In this document: in pieces, positions 42,858 through 55,200 of the stretch
How positions within the stretch are numbered: the first letter of the stretch is position 1
Layout: every line of letters begins with the position of its first letter
Source of the DNA: Chondrus crispus
Taxonomy: Eukaryota > Rhodophyta > Florideophyceae > Gigartinales > Gigartinaceae
Length of the DNA: 64,000 nucleotides
Reading direction: 5' to 3'
Assembly (NCBI RefSeq): GCF_000350225.1
Contig: NW_005179288.1
Location: forward strand, 1 to 64,000
Notes under the pieces: model-generated
What the model was told of the DNA's origin: nothing
Seen by the model: the letters and a program-made list of their open reading frames with translations, nothing else
Databases searched by the model: none
Position numbers and translations under genes: made by a program

Positions 42858-43699
42858 AGACGTGAGTGCTCGGCGACGGCGGGTTGGGCTCGTGTACGAG
42901 AATGCAACCGCGGTTCGCTGGGTTGTAAGGCCAATGATCGATGATCTTCTTCAGCCCCTTGCGTGTAATTCATGATCTTCGACGGGGGCTCGATTAGCAC
43001 TACCCAACGGGAACGTAACTATGTAGCAACGCTACCACCAACGTGTTGCCCGATGGCAAAACACCGACATCAATGCGATCGCAATCGCGGTTGGTGGTAC
43101 CAACATTGTCTTGTATGATAAGACTTTCGAAGGAGGCGTCGTGGCAACGGCCTTCCGACGGAACAGGACACTGTAGCAGCACTACAATCTACGTGCAGCC
43201 CGATGGCAATCACACCAACCCCGGATCGGTCGCGACTGACTCCGATGGAACCAACACAGTTAAGGGAAAAATTGAGGTGGAGAAAGAAAAGGATAGGAAT
43301 TAGATATAGAAAGGGTAAAAGGATAAGGAAAGGGGACCCCGAGCAATAAAGGATGTCGTTAGCAGCGTAGAAGTGAAGCGCGTCGCGTGAACGGAAGCGG
43401 TCTTCGACGAAGGCGAGATCTAACTCCGGCAACTCGGGTTACTTTTACTGAATTGGTGATCAGCGGGCTAAGGTACATATTGCCCAGCCGGAGCCACTAC
43501 AGTAGCTCGCGGCGCTAGATCCTAGATCTAATCTAATGTCAGCAAAATTAATGCCAACTAATTAACTAAATAAAATAAAATATTTAAAAATTAAAACTGT
43601 GCAATTATTCACACGTGTGTCCCCCAACCCGGACTACTTGTCATATCCAATTATTTTCCTTTCGTTCCACCCCCGTGTAGAGCCCGTTATTGCACTACA
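42638..43699 (+). repeat. LTR-like repeat 1, 1,062 bp
   Basis: Starts TGTAGTGCAAT and ends ATTGCACTACA, a perfect 11-bp terminal inverted repeat. It shares roughly 70-75% identity by eye with 48646-49756, and the similarity continues about 150 bp past both right ends. Internal sub-repeats with GCCCGATGGCAA occur near 43045 and 43199. It interrupts the gypsy-like protease frame. Confidence 0.75.
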
Positions 43700-43824
43700 T
43701 ATCCCCGTTCTGAGCGCCCTTGTACAGCGCCAAGCCGTTGTATAATCTCCTGCAGTCCCTTACCGTGTTTCCCAACCGTCAATCACTCTGCGCGGCGTTC
43801 TGGCAAGGGTAAGACGAAAATACC

Positions 43825-44826
43825 ATGCTTCCTTCTCCTTCGGAACACTCGGACGATAGTGCCACCAGTAAACGTCCGGGTGTGGGCTTTCCACGCAAGT
43901 CCGAAGTGCCCCGGGGTCTTCCTTCCGTACCTCGTCTACCCCCTGTTACCAACCCTACCGAACCGCCCTTCCATCCGGGCTACCATTCCTCTTGGGTAGC
44001 CCGCCGTCATTCTTCGCTCGAGGAGCTGCAGAACAAAACCATGCGCGATAACGCATCCCTATTCGCTTCTGCTCAATGGTTCTCCTCTGTGGGCATCTGC
44101 GACCTTGAAGGCATCGAAAATAATTTTGCCGATGACGCGGGCAGGTTGCCCGGTAAAAACCCTCTGCAGGCCATTCACACCTTTTATTGGCGCACCCGCA
44201 TCGCTATACCCACCTCCACCCTACGTCACTCCTCCCTGCGCGGTCGCTCTTCCTTATACCTGCGCTTCATGGACGCTGTGCTTGCTCGGATCGAGATTCC
44301 AATGGCCGACGCCATGTTTTGAACCTAAGGCATTCTTCCCACAAACTTTCGCCATACGAAGCGCAGAGGTATTTTCTTTTTCCAAAATACTGTACGCTTT
44401 GAACGCCGGGTCCGATCCGACACTGGGTACTTCGTGGCGTACCAGATGATTGAGGCCCGTGAAATTTCCAGACAGCACTACACCAATCGATACCAACGAA
44501 CCCCTTCCTGGTGGAGTCAATACGAGGTATGTCAGGGTCTCTGGGCTGAGTTAGGGCCCGTCCTGACACATTACGGCAGTCATTTACGCGATCCGCAGCA
44601 CGGGCTGTGGACTGTGATTCTCACGGAGTGGTGCGTGAAAGCCGCCGCTACCCTCCTGTGGGAAGTTTTCGACTGTTGGAGCTTGTGGCACCTCCCCTCG
44701 AAACTCCGCGAACAGATGCGTCTCCTCGATTTTTCTGTCCCCCTTGGTGGGTCCGATGTAGAACGTGAAGTGCACGCCCTCGTCGACCTGATCGAGACGG
44801 TAGCGTGGGATTGCGTTCCTCCATAA
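43825..44826 (+). pseudogene. Unknown protein of the LTR-like element, frameshifted
   Basis: Starts about 125 bp after LTR-like repeat 1 (MLPSPSEHSDDSATS). The first 165 residues are Pro/Ser-rich then helical (RHSSLEELQNKTMRDNASLF, FYWRTRIAI, LYLRFMDAVLARIEI). The frame shifts at about 44320 (FEPKAFFPQTFAIRSAEVF) and shifts back near 44434. It ends with a Trp-rich helical region (PSWWSQYEVCQGLWAELG, GLWTVILTEWCVKAAATLLW) to 44826. By position it could be a Gag, but I do not recognise it. Two frameshifts suggest decay. Confidence 0.45.
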
Positions 44827-45413
44827 AATTCGTCTCCGTCCTTTTCACGCCAGCGACCCTCTTTTCCTCTTGTAGAAATCATCCAGCTGCCGGCGACTAC
44901 GTGTGGATCAACCCCTGGTCCTCCTCCCTCTGTTCTGCCTGGGAGGCCCAGATGAGCAGCCGTTTCGGAAATCAACCACCAATCCCCAACGCTGTCACTG
45001 TTGTGAACGTGGATCCTCGACAGCCTGAGATGTGCTCTCGACCTCCTGCTCCAAGTTCCCCTCTTCCTGCACCGGTGCGTCCCTTGGCGTATGAGGCCCC
45101 TGTGTGCTTCGAGCTTCCTCCTGCGAGCTGCTCGACGGAAACCATTTCAATCCGTGGAGCGCCTCCGTGGAACGAGGATGCTACCCCACGTCCGGCTTCC
45201 CCTTCACCTGAGGGTCCGCTCCTCGCCCCTACCTCGGTTCCTCCATCGTCCACAATTCCCAAAGAAAGTACCTCTACTGCTGCCGTTTACCATCGCCTTC
45301 TCATGGCTCATGGTGTGGAGGGAGAAGCTCTCCAGGGGGCCTCCCCAGACGACTCGCGAGTTCTAGCTCGGCTTGTCACCTCCCTTCCAAATGGAAAATC
45401 CCTTGGGGCATAG
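44805..45413 (+). CDS. Proline-rich hypothetical protein
   Basis: 202 residues overlapping the end of the previous ORF by 22 bp in another frame. Residues 40-190 are Pro/Ser-rich (EMCSRPPAPSSPLPAPVRP, RPASPSPEGPLLAPTSVPP). The N-terminal third is unlikely to be coding, so it may be the continuation of the upstream protein after another frameshift. There is no recognised domain. Confidence 0.3.
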   Translation: MGLRSSIKFVSVLFTPATLFSSCRNHPAAGDYVWINPWSSSLCSAWEAQMSSRFGNQPPIPNAVTVVNVDPRQPEMCSRPPAPSSPLPAPVRPLAYEAPVCFELPPASCSTETISIRGAPPWNEDATPRPASPSPEGPLLAPTSVPPSSTIPKESTSTAAVYHRLLMAHGVEGEALQGASPDDSRVLARLVTSLPNGKSLGA

Positions 45414-48400
45414 TCTCGTTGAGACGGCGGCCACAGCACTTCCTTGCGACCTGCCCTTCTTTTCCCATCCTGCCCGCATGATAGTCGACTAGCGACTTTA
45501 TCGTACGACCTTTGGGTGATAAAAAGAATCCACCTGCGAATCCCCTGTTATTTTCAACTTGCTTCCCTTTTTTTCTGCGTACCGTCACTGCGGTCGTACC
45601 CCTCTTTGTACCAACTCCCTCCTATTTTGCATTTTTCTGATGATGCCGCCGTCCGTCTCCGGTCAAGCTATTTCGGAGCCCGGGGGTTCCCCCCTCAAGG
45701 GCGGAGTCCCTGGCTCCCTCGTTCTCTGGTTCGTGCCCTGACTCTACTGTAGACGTCCCCTGCGACTTCCCTCATCTTCATTCCTTCATTTCCTCCTCTT
45801 TTCCGTGCATTGAGCAGCCCTCGGTTTCCAAATCCCTCGAAAACTGTCATTCTGACAATGAGCATCTATACCACAACTCCCTACAACTTTTCTCTGTTGT
45901 AGTTGCCGGTTCCGCTCAGTTTCCCTGGACGCTCTTAGTCGTCCCCAATACATCACCCATGTTCGCAACCTCAGTTGCTCCTTCGTCCGTTTAGCTCCCT
46001 CATCGAAGAACTACTGGTTCCCCTTGAGTCCCTGAAGCGGTCCAATTTTTTGGACGACTTCGCCTCAAGCGATCTGTCCGCATGTACTTGAGTCATGGAG
46101 ACAGTGGTCTTTTCCTTGGGGTGCTTCCTCGAAACTCCCTTGACCTGCTCCCCCAGAGCGGATGGGTCATGGATCAAGCCGAGAAATAGCTTGTCCTCTC
46201 GCCCGTGCGTGACACATTACTATGTCCAGCATTGACGTCTCTAGAAAACATATCATGAAAGATTTTCGGCACTGAGGCTTCCACATACCTTTTCCAGCCT
46301 CTCGGTAATCACCATACCCCTTTGTCGGGTGTTGAGCTAAAGAGTTCATCATTTTTTCTACCCCAAGTAAACTTCCTATTTCCTTCGGAAAGCCCACTTT
46401 TTGTTTTCTGGTGACGTTGTGCGTATATTTATTTTTTTCTTCGGCTTCCCGTGCCATCTTTGTTTTCTCCTTGGGGATTGGAGGTGCAAAATTGATCGTC
46501 GTCTTCGATCTGCATCAAGCCCTCAATGGGACCTCTGCCACGTTGACCATCCTGCCCGCCTATCCTGCACGTGGGCCCTTTCCTTCCCGTGAGCTTCCGC
46601 GAGCAACAGCTTGTCACGTCTTCATGGCAGTCATCAGCTTTTCCTCCCGTTTCACCTAGTTCGCCGAGGTTGAGGGGCTCTTCCATTTTTCTTTTCCGTG
46701 TCCCCTTAGGTGTATGCTCCCGTCCGTTCTTTGTGGTGCACCCTCATAGAGGGGCAGGCTCGGTTCCTCGATTCCTTGATAGGGGATCTACTTTCCTATG
46801 TGTCACCAGTTCGGTGTATTGTCTCGCTCGATTTCAATTTCGTTCTCTCCGATCTGGATGATCCATGTCTGAACACTCCTCCCCGCTGGGGAATTTTTGC
46901 AGCCCCCTTTTCTTCTTGCACTTCAACTCCTCGGGGTGAACCCACAACAACAACAAAAAATAGTGGAAGGGTTATCACCAACGGTGGACATGCTCCGATA
47001 CCATCGCCTCACGAGTAGACACGTATGCGTTCTGTCGGTATGAAATGCCTTAATCCTCCTCTGACGTTGTACTTAGGTTCTGATCCACTTCTCACCTGAC
47101 GAATTTCTGATGAGCTATAAAAAGAAAGGATTGATGACGAATGACTCAACAAAGAAAAACGAAGCGTGGCGCGGGACGGTGACTCGCCGCCGGCCATCAT
47201 CATTCTCCTGGTCGCCGATATGCGCGTTCTGACTCTCGATTTAACACACAGAAAGTTTAGCCCGGTAGTGGGAGCGAGTTCTCATTACGAGCATGGTCTC
47301 GGTTATCGAGTTAGCTTTGGTCCTTCGGGCTCTTTTCCGTCTCCATGTACAGCACTGTCCTTATGGCGGGTGGACGAACTCTTGTGACTTGTCGTCCTTG
47401 TGCGACGGAAAACAAAACAAGGCAACTCGCCCTCACTCTCGGTGTGACACACCAAGTGATCACTTCACTTCGATTGTCGAGTCGCAGTTTGTAATTAGTC
47501 TTGGATCGTCGGTCTGCGTGTGTCACAAAACGTATTCGTCGTTATCCGCGGTGCGGGGTTCTTGTTTTCTGTGTCGCATCAGCGAAACAAAACAAAAAAA
47601 CAAAAACACAAGGAAAATGCGGAACGAAACGGTACAACCAAAATTTTCTGAGGAGTGATTACTGTCAACAAATGGGTGATTAAGTCCTTGATGAGGACGA
47701 GTTAAACGTTATCAATGTCGATCGGAACCGGTGCGCGGTGGTGGGCGTGGTCGCCGTCGCGGTATTGGCGATCCGACCGCGTGCGCATTTCGGGAACTTG
47801 CACTGTAACCTCGACGAAGTTTTGGGGTTCCCAGCTCAGGGTTGCGTCTGGTCTCCTATCATGCGAAAGATCCCTTCAACGTCACTCCCAACTTGGTATT
47901 CCATCCTTCCCGTGAGCTCCTACCGTCAGGCCTTTGGGTGTTGTGCACAACCTCGCGGGCGGTACTTGTGCGTGTGTCTCGCACTTCTCCAAAAATTAGT
48001 CGGCATCTTGTGTGCTCGTCGCGACAGGTGTTCATTAAATTTGATTAAAATCCCAGTGATGCTTTTTCTTCCGTTCTGACTTCGGAACGCCCCTCCATCT
48101 GTCTCTTCTTTGACGAACTGTACTTCTGATCTTTCTGTGTAACTCATCTCTGATGAGGGCGCATTACCGATCCAAACGTCATGTCGCCTACACGCGTCGG
48201 TGCCGCTCGTGTGTGTGCCTGTAGACTCATTACCTCATCCGGGGCTCTGCAGGAGTTCCCATTGCCTAGCGTGGCGTTGCACGCTGGTCCGGTCATCTGC
48301 GGGGGCTCTCCCGACTCAGCTCACCTCCATATTTTTTTTCAGCCTACGTCCTTGAGCTTCCTTCATCTTTCCTCAGTTTGCGAGTCCTCACGCCGCGTAA

Positions 48401-48645
48401 AAAATCTCTCGATTATCGTTGGCTCAAACTGCTTGAAGGCCAATCCGCGAGGCCGTCCCCTTTGTCCGTGTCGCCTCTTCCTTCCTTGCTTGCGGCTATA
48501 TCCTGGTTTTGATTCGCCCATACTGTCCAGTAGCACTACACGCAGGGAGCACGGAAGCGTCATGACGATCGTCGATCGGGTAAACTACCACTGTGGACCA
48601 TGATTGGTGACGGGTTGTCTCGGGTAGACTTCTGGTCCTTCCTTT
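45414..48645. other. Pyrimidine-rich interior of the LTR-like element
   Basis: Over 3 kb with no ORF that I can support. The + strand is rich in C and T, giving many spurious Ser/Pro/Leu frames. No RT, integrase or protease motifs were seen on either strand. Confidence 0.5.
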
Positions 48646-49756
48646 TGTAGTGCAATGTGCCTGTCAGGCCGGAACCAGGGTCCAACGGTCCAGCGACAAC
48701 ACAACCAACAAACAACAACCAACAATGGTTGCCGACGGCACAGCCCTACGGAGTGTCCGATTCTCCCTTTCGTTTTAAGTGGGTTCGCGGCCCACAGTAG
48801 CTCAAGTCCCTGATAGTGGGGGGCAAAAGGAAGATGCCCGGCCCGGGACGAATGGTGGTAGAGTCTTGTACAGGCAGCTGCTAGGCAAGTTCGGGGCGGT
48901 GATTAAGAAGCCGGGCCCGATGGGTCGTAAAGCCAATGCTCGCTGAGCGCCTGGTACACCTTATACCCTTGATAAGGTCTTCGTCCGGGGCGTCGCAACG
49001 CAGCCCGACTGGAATAAGCAAACACATAGCAGCGCCACACCTCCGTACTGCCCGATGGCAAAGTACCGACACCGGAACGGTCGCAACCTGTATCCGATGG
49101 AACCAACACTGTCCTGTATACACAACAGGACCTTCGAGAGAAACGTCGTCGCAACAGCCTCCGTCGGTGGACGTAAACAAGTAGCAGCACTACACCCACG
49201 TGTCGCCCGATGGCTAAGACACCTACACCGGTCCGGTCGCAACCAAAGCCGATGGCACCAACAGCAAACAAAAGAACCAGCACAAGAGCTCGATGACTCC
49301 AGTCGTCACAATGCGGATCGCAATCAGGCACTGTGGAACCAACACAAGATAAGGGAATAGAAATAGAGATAGAAATAGAAAAGGATAGGTGAAATAAAGG
49401 AAAAGGAAAGGGAATCCCCGAGCGCAAAGGATAACGTAATCTGTGGTAAAAGGGAGCGTCTTGGGAAAGACGGACTTCGACCAAGGCGATATTCAACTCT
49501 GGCAACTCGGGTTACCTTTACTGACTTGGTGGTCAGAGGGCTAAGGTATATATCGACCGGCCGGAGCCACTACAGTAGCTCTCGGCGCTAGATCCTAGAT
49601 CTAATCAAATGTTAAATAACTAATATGCAACTAATTGAAATTAATGATTAAACTAGTAAAGCGAAATAATTTTCACTTGTCACCACCCCAATTTGTCATA
49701 CCCCTCAATTCCTTTTCTTTTCACCCCCTCACGGTGCAGCCGATTATTGCACTACA
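48646..49756 (+). repeat. LTR-like repeat 2, 1,111 bp
   Basis: Same termini as repeat 1 (TGTAGTGCAAT ... ATTGCACTACA). Shared internal landmarks include GCCCACAGTAGCTC, GATGCCCGGCCCGGGA, GCCCGATGGCAAAG and GGCGCTAGATCCTAGATCTAATC. Divergence from repeat 1 is far too high for the paired LTRs of a recent insertion. Confidence 0.75.
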
Positions 49757-52040
49757 TATCCTTCTTCTGAGCGCCCTTGCGCAGCGCGCTTCGCTACAGA
49801 ATCTCCCAAGTCCTTGATCCTTTTTCGACCGACTGTCATAGCCGCAGCAAGGGCAAGACGAACCTCATGTTTCCTAGTATTTCCCAACCCATCTCTCTGT
49901 ATCACTGTCTTCACCCATTGCGCATTCAAAAGTAGTCCCTTCCGCTCCTCCACACATGGCAAGCAGCCTCCCTGTGCGCTGTATACATTCGCCATCCTCT
50001 TATCCATTCCCTTCTCTTGTCCTTCTCTTTCTCTCATCCTTTCTCAACTCAGTCTCACACGACTCCTTGTCATTGTGATGTACACCTCTTTTTATCCCTC
50101 TTTGCCTTCACCTTTCCAGCTCTTCAAGTCGGTCCTAGTCTCACTCGCACGTTCTCGATTTCTTTCTCCTCTTTTCTATGGCCTTACCATCGCAACTAGG
50201 GCTCCCCTTTTTCCTCATCAGCCTAGTGCCTGGGACCCAGTATGGGGTCCCTTAGACGAGAATCATATACTGTAGACTGATGTAGTTGGCTTCAGTCTGT
50301 ATGGGGACTTCTTTGATTTTGCACGAGCTTCCGCTTCCTTCGTAATGTCCCCATCTTCCCCTTTTCTTTCGTGTTTCTCCCCCGGGTGTGTAGGGGAGAA
50401 CGGTACTCTCAACAAGTTCAAATGGTCTCTCGGACGTCACCGTTGTTGTTTGTCACGTCTTCAGATCCAGAGGATCAACCCTCATAATCACGCGCTCCAG
50501 TTTCATTAACGGCGGCGGTTAGGGTCCCTGGCTTATCCCGGGGGTGCGGCTCGAGAGCGACAACAGCACGAAAAAATGTTTTGTCTGCTGGACGACGTCC
50601 AACGGAGGTCGTCGTACGTATCTTAAAAGGTCGAAAATTCAACCTGGTGGGTTGCGCTCCGTGACGGCCACATCTGTCGAGAGCATCCCTGAGGCGATGC
50701 CGTGAGTCTTCTTTGGTCCGTTTCCGCTCGGCCTGGGAAGTCCGGTTTCCGCGTCATACCGCATTACATTATCCTCCTTGTCCGACGATCAGACCCTGTT
50801 CAGCTCGTGTGAGTTCATTTCTGACAACGATCTCCTGTGGACCTAAGGTGGAGCCTTCCATCCGACGCTGTCGTCACGTGGTGACCTTGAGCCCTTCGTA
50901 ATCGAACTGTACGCCTCTCAAAAAGGCCGGAACTGCAGACGTCTCGAACAAAATTTCACCAGCTCTCTGTACACGTGGACACGATGACCGCATCTGCGAC
51001 TGGGGCGCAAACCGTTAAATTTCTAATAAGGACCTCTCCAAACCTCTCAAGTCTTCCTCACTCCTCGTCTCATCTTTTCTTTTCTTTTTTCTGACAACAA
51101 CGGTGTGGGATTGTGCGACCGAACGTTGGGACAATCCCCTCTGGGTGCCTTCGAAATCGTTCGATCTTACGACTTGCGAGTTTGTCCACAATGTGACGCA
51201 TCCCGACGACAATTTTCCTACGCCCCCCAAAGGTCGCTTGTGCGTCGTCCTACTGTAATGCTGAATGCAAACATCGGCAATCTTCTCATCTCGGGGGTTA
51301 TCCTCAAACACGCAACTCCTCCAGCGCACCTTTTTGTCCTCACCTCTAAATTGATTTCGACAACCCCACGTAGTGCGTCTCCGTGACGCAATTCTTCTCT
51401 AACTACAAATCCCTCGTTCCTGAAAAATTTCCAACGTCTTTCTTCCGTCGACCAGAGGTCGTCCTCCTTTCCCACACACCAGCGGTGTTCACATAGGCTT
51501 TCGTAGGTAGCGCTAGAAGCGCTTCCCTGAAGAAGTCGTCGAATACAATACTGTACCAAGCCTCGCTGTTCAGCTCGACCAAGACAATTTCTTCAATCCT
51601 TCATTGCGTCTACGTGTGTTGCTTCACGGCCGGGGTACCCATGTGGTCGCAACGGCATCGACCGTAGTAGCGACACATGTCCCTCTGGACCTCCTTCACG
51701 TGATTCGTCATTCTGCGCTGCCATTGTGAAGAATAAATCAATAACGAGAGTAAGCTCACGACAGGAAGGAAATAATAAAGTAGAAAGGTAGAGGAATAGG
51801 AAAGGGAATCAAAGAAGAGGGGGAAGAGGAATGGATCGTCGCAGTTGGTCGCTCGGGGTGAACGTAAATTAGAAACGTGAGCTATGGCATCGTCAGTCCT
51901 TGCGGCTGACAGACGGTTTGTCGTAATCAAGCTCGTCGAGCTACCCGATCTCTCTGTCGGGGTCGTCGTCATCACCGTGGTCGCCCGAGGCGTCTGTTTG
52001 TAAGACGATGAAAAGTTCTGGTTGCATCTGTCACACGGTT
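49757..52040. other. Second leader copy, then no gene seen
   Basis: The first 100-150 bp resemble the sequence after repeat 1 (TTCTGAGCGCCCTTG ... GCAAGGGCAAGACGAA). After that there is no detectable similarity and no ORF with recognisable motifs. The 3' end carries CGGTT (52036-52040), the target site of copia C; the interrupted sequence resumes at 56925. Confidence 0.5.
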
Positions 52041-52245
52041 TGTGGTGCAAGATCGATACCTTTCGTTTACTGATGCCTATCGTGTCTCTACCTTATAAGG
52101 GAATGGGAGGGATCAGTGAGACGGCGGTGAATAAAGATGATCTAATTGCGCTGTCGTGCGTGTGCTACGTGTGCACGTATGGCTCTCATGACAGCGGCGG
52201 CATGCTGGTGCGGCGTCGGCACTTGTTTGTATGGCTCTCATGACA
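52041..52245 (-). repeat. Copia C 3' LTR, 205 bp
   Basis: Differs from the 5' LTR (56715-56919) at one base by my reading. On the - strand it runs TGTCATGAGAGCC ... CTTGCACCACA. The terminal 16 bp recur 52 bp inside (52230-52245 and 52178-52193). Confidence 0.97.
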
Positions 52246-55200
52246 CTCCCCCTGTCGACGGCGCAGCAGTCTTCGCGTCTGCAGTCTGCTGGGTTGTGAG
52301 TTGCAGCTTGGGTAGGAGGCGCGTGTATGCTTGGCGCCGGAGGGGTTTTGTGAGGATGTCCGCCAGTTGCTCGTCGGTGGGGACATGGGCGAGGGTGATT
52401 GTTCCCTTTTGTGACTGGTGCGTCAGATAGTGGTGACGCAAGTCTATGAATTTTCGCCGCTTTGTCGGTCCTGTGCTGTTCGCAACGTGGATTGCTGACT
52501 GATTGTCAATCCTCAGGGGTGTTGGCTTGGTCGACAGCATGTGGATGTCCTTGAGCATGCGTCGGATCCATGTTGTTTGTTGAGCGGCTGCTGTTGCCGC
52601 TATGTACTCAGCCTCGCAGGTGGACAGAGCAGTGATGTTTTGCTTGAGGGATCCCCAACAAATCGGTGTTCCATTGTAGGTGTGTAGGGTCCCTGAGATG
52701 GACTTTCTGTCCATTATGTCCGCTGCGAAGTCCGCGTCTGCATAGGAGATGAGAAGGTCCTGTGTCGACTCTTTGCTGGTGGACTTGCCAGCTCGGAAGA
52801 TGAGGCCTGTCGTGGGGGTACGTTTTAGGTACCGAATCAGTCGCATTAACGCGCTCCAATGCCTCTGTGTCGGCTTGTTGGCCGCGACGGCGAGTCGGTT
52901 TGTCAGGAAATATATGTCAGGCCGGGTGGAGTCGGCGACATATCGGAGGTCCCCAATTAGTTGTTGGTATTTTTTGAGGGTTTCCATTTGGATCTCATCG
53001 GTGTCCGTTGGTTTGTGAAGCATTACTCCGTCGCAGTACGGAGTTTCCTTGCCGTTGCACTGCGCCATGTCTGCTTGTTCAACTATGTAGTTGATTGCAT
53101 TAGGCTGGGAGACATGGATGTCTCCATTTGTGCTTCGCTGTACAGTCCATCCTAGGAATGTTTTGTGCTCTCCTAGGCGCTTGATGTTGTACGCTTTGGC
53201 TAATGCTTTTGCGAACTCCTCCTTGAGCTCGGCTTTTGACGCGACTACAGTAAAATCATCCATGCTTACTGCGGCCATGATGAGGTTCTTTCCAGTTTTT
53301 TTTGACCAAAGGCAGAGGTCAGCTTCGCTTTGTTGGAACTTGCTTTTGCGTAGTAGGGCGAATACTGCTGTCAGGTAGGTGTGTCCTGCAGAGGGCGTCC
53401 CATATATGTTCATGTTCAACTTGCCTCCTTGGCATGGGTGCTTGTATGTGCCGTTGAAACGGGGTGGTTGTTTCACGTACACTTGTTCGCTGCCGTTGTG
53501 TGCGAATTTCTCATGTAGATATGCTGACTTGATATCGATGTGCTCTATGTGCATGCGGTGTGTTGCTGCTATGCCGAACAGTGTCCTTACAGTTGTTTTA
53601 TCCGCCATATAAGTTGTCGTTTTGGCAGGGTCAAAGTGCTTGTGTGGCACCATCTTGTCACCGCGTGCTGAGCATCGCGCTTTTCTCGATGCTATTTCTC
53701 CTGCGCTGTTTCTCTTGTATCGGTATCCCATTTTTAGAGGTATGAGTTTTACTTTTTTGGGGAGGTTGGCATCTGGTGTCCATTGTACGACGTTCATTTT
53801 GTCTAGGTTTTCCAATTCCTCGGTGTGTGCCTTTTCCCACTCTGCTGCGTCGGGATATTTTTTGGCTTGGGTTGTGCTGGCAGGGGCTGGTGTTGTGCGT
53901 GTCACTCGTGTGGGTGTGCAGTGTGGAGTAAACGCCTTCCTCGCGTGTGTGCATGACGCTGCGGGGTCATTTGCTCTGTGGTAGGGTTGGAAGTTGACAC
54001 AGCGCATTCTTCGAGGCTTGTTGGTTTTTGTTTCGAGTACCATGATGTGGTGCTCATCTATCCCATGTAAGTATCTGGCGGGGGTGGCTCTGGGGGCGAG
54101 TTTGGATATTTGTTTCCTGTTGGCCAGTTCCGGGATTGTCCCTAGTTGCCCGAATAGGAGAAATTGGGGGACTCTGGGGGTGGTGTTGGTCCACGTTGTG
54201 AATGGCAGAGAGTTGGTGGAGTGGTGTAGTATGTTATTATACTTGAATGCTGCGTCTCTGACGGCGTCTTCCCAGTGAGTTTTGGGGAGACCACTGTGGT
54301 GCAGCGCTGCTCTTGCAGAATTCATCAGGGTTCCGTTGATACTCTCTGCTATGCCGTTCTGTTGGGGTGTGTGCGGCACTGTAGTGCTGTGCATGACATT
54401 TTGTGAGCGATACATTCTGGTCGCATATTTGGATATATATTCTTTAGCGTTGTCCGTGTGTAACAGCTTGGGCTTGCATCCTTTCCTTTGTTTGAGTGCT
54501 GTAAGTATTTTGTTCAGTCGGTGCGGTGTCTCAGCTCGTGATTCCAAGAAGTCGACAATGAGGTATCTTGATTTCGTGTCAATTATCGTGAGTATGTACT
54601 TGTTTCCTTGGCGTGAGGGCGGGTTGAACGGTCCGCATATGTCACTGCTGAACGCTGCTCCTACTGGGTATCTGTGTGTGGTTGGGTAGTGCGGGGCCGG
54701 TTGTTGTTTCGCGGCTGCGCAGCTTGAGCAGGTCATGCGTGGGGGTCTTTGTCTCAATGTGGGTGGGAGGTTGGGCAACAGGCCGAGCTTTGCCATTTTT
54801 TGAAGCGTGGCGGGGCGTATGTGATTGAATATCACATGGTAATGGTGGAAGTCCCGTTCGACTGCGGGGTGTGCCGGAGTGTACGGCGGTGGCGCGGGGT
54901 TGTGCGCTACATGCAGAGGTATTCTTTTTACTGTCGGCGCCACTTGTCCGAGTGTTGGTATGCTGCTTGGTGTAGGTTTGGCCGTCGTCCTATTTTTTTG
55001 GGCTTTCGGTGCTTTCGTGGGCGTAATTTTTCTTGCGGGGGCGGTCCTTGCTGCCATAATATTTCCTTTCTCCTTGGGTACTTGCAGGTAGTACATTCCC
55101 TTGGAGAATTTTGCTTTGGCGACAGTCTGCGGTGGGCTTATGCTCGTATCTAGGATGAGTGCTTGTGTGGGTGTGAATCTGACTTCTCCCCATTGCACTG

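Noticed and set aside
47682..47703. Hammerhead ribozyme-like TTGATGAGGACGAG, and a similar CTGATGAG near 48132 and 47107
   Set aside because: The conserved GAAA after stem II is missing and helices I and III do not form. GTCC...GGAC makes only a small hairpin.
48903..49505. 200-residue - strand ORF with a relative at 43432-43070 (MPEL(D/N)...)
   Set aside because: Lies inside the LTR-like repeats; similarity is explained by DNA homology, and internal repeats and hydrophobic runs come from A/G-rich tracts.
42638..49756. The two 1.1-kb repeats as paired LTRs of one recent insertion
   Set aside because: They differ by about a quarter, and both are followed by the same leader sequence, so they do not behave as the 5' and 3' LTRs of one young element.
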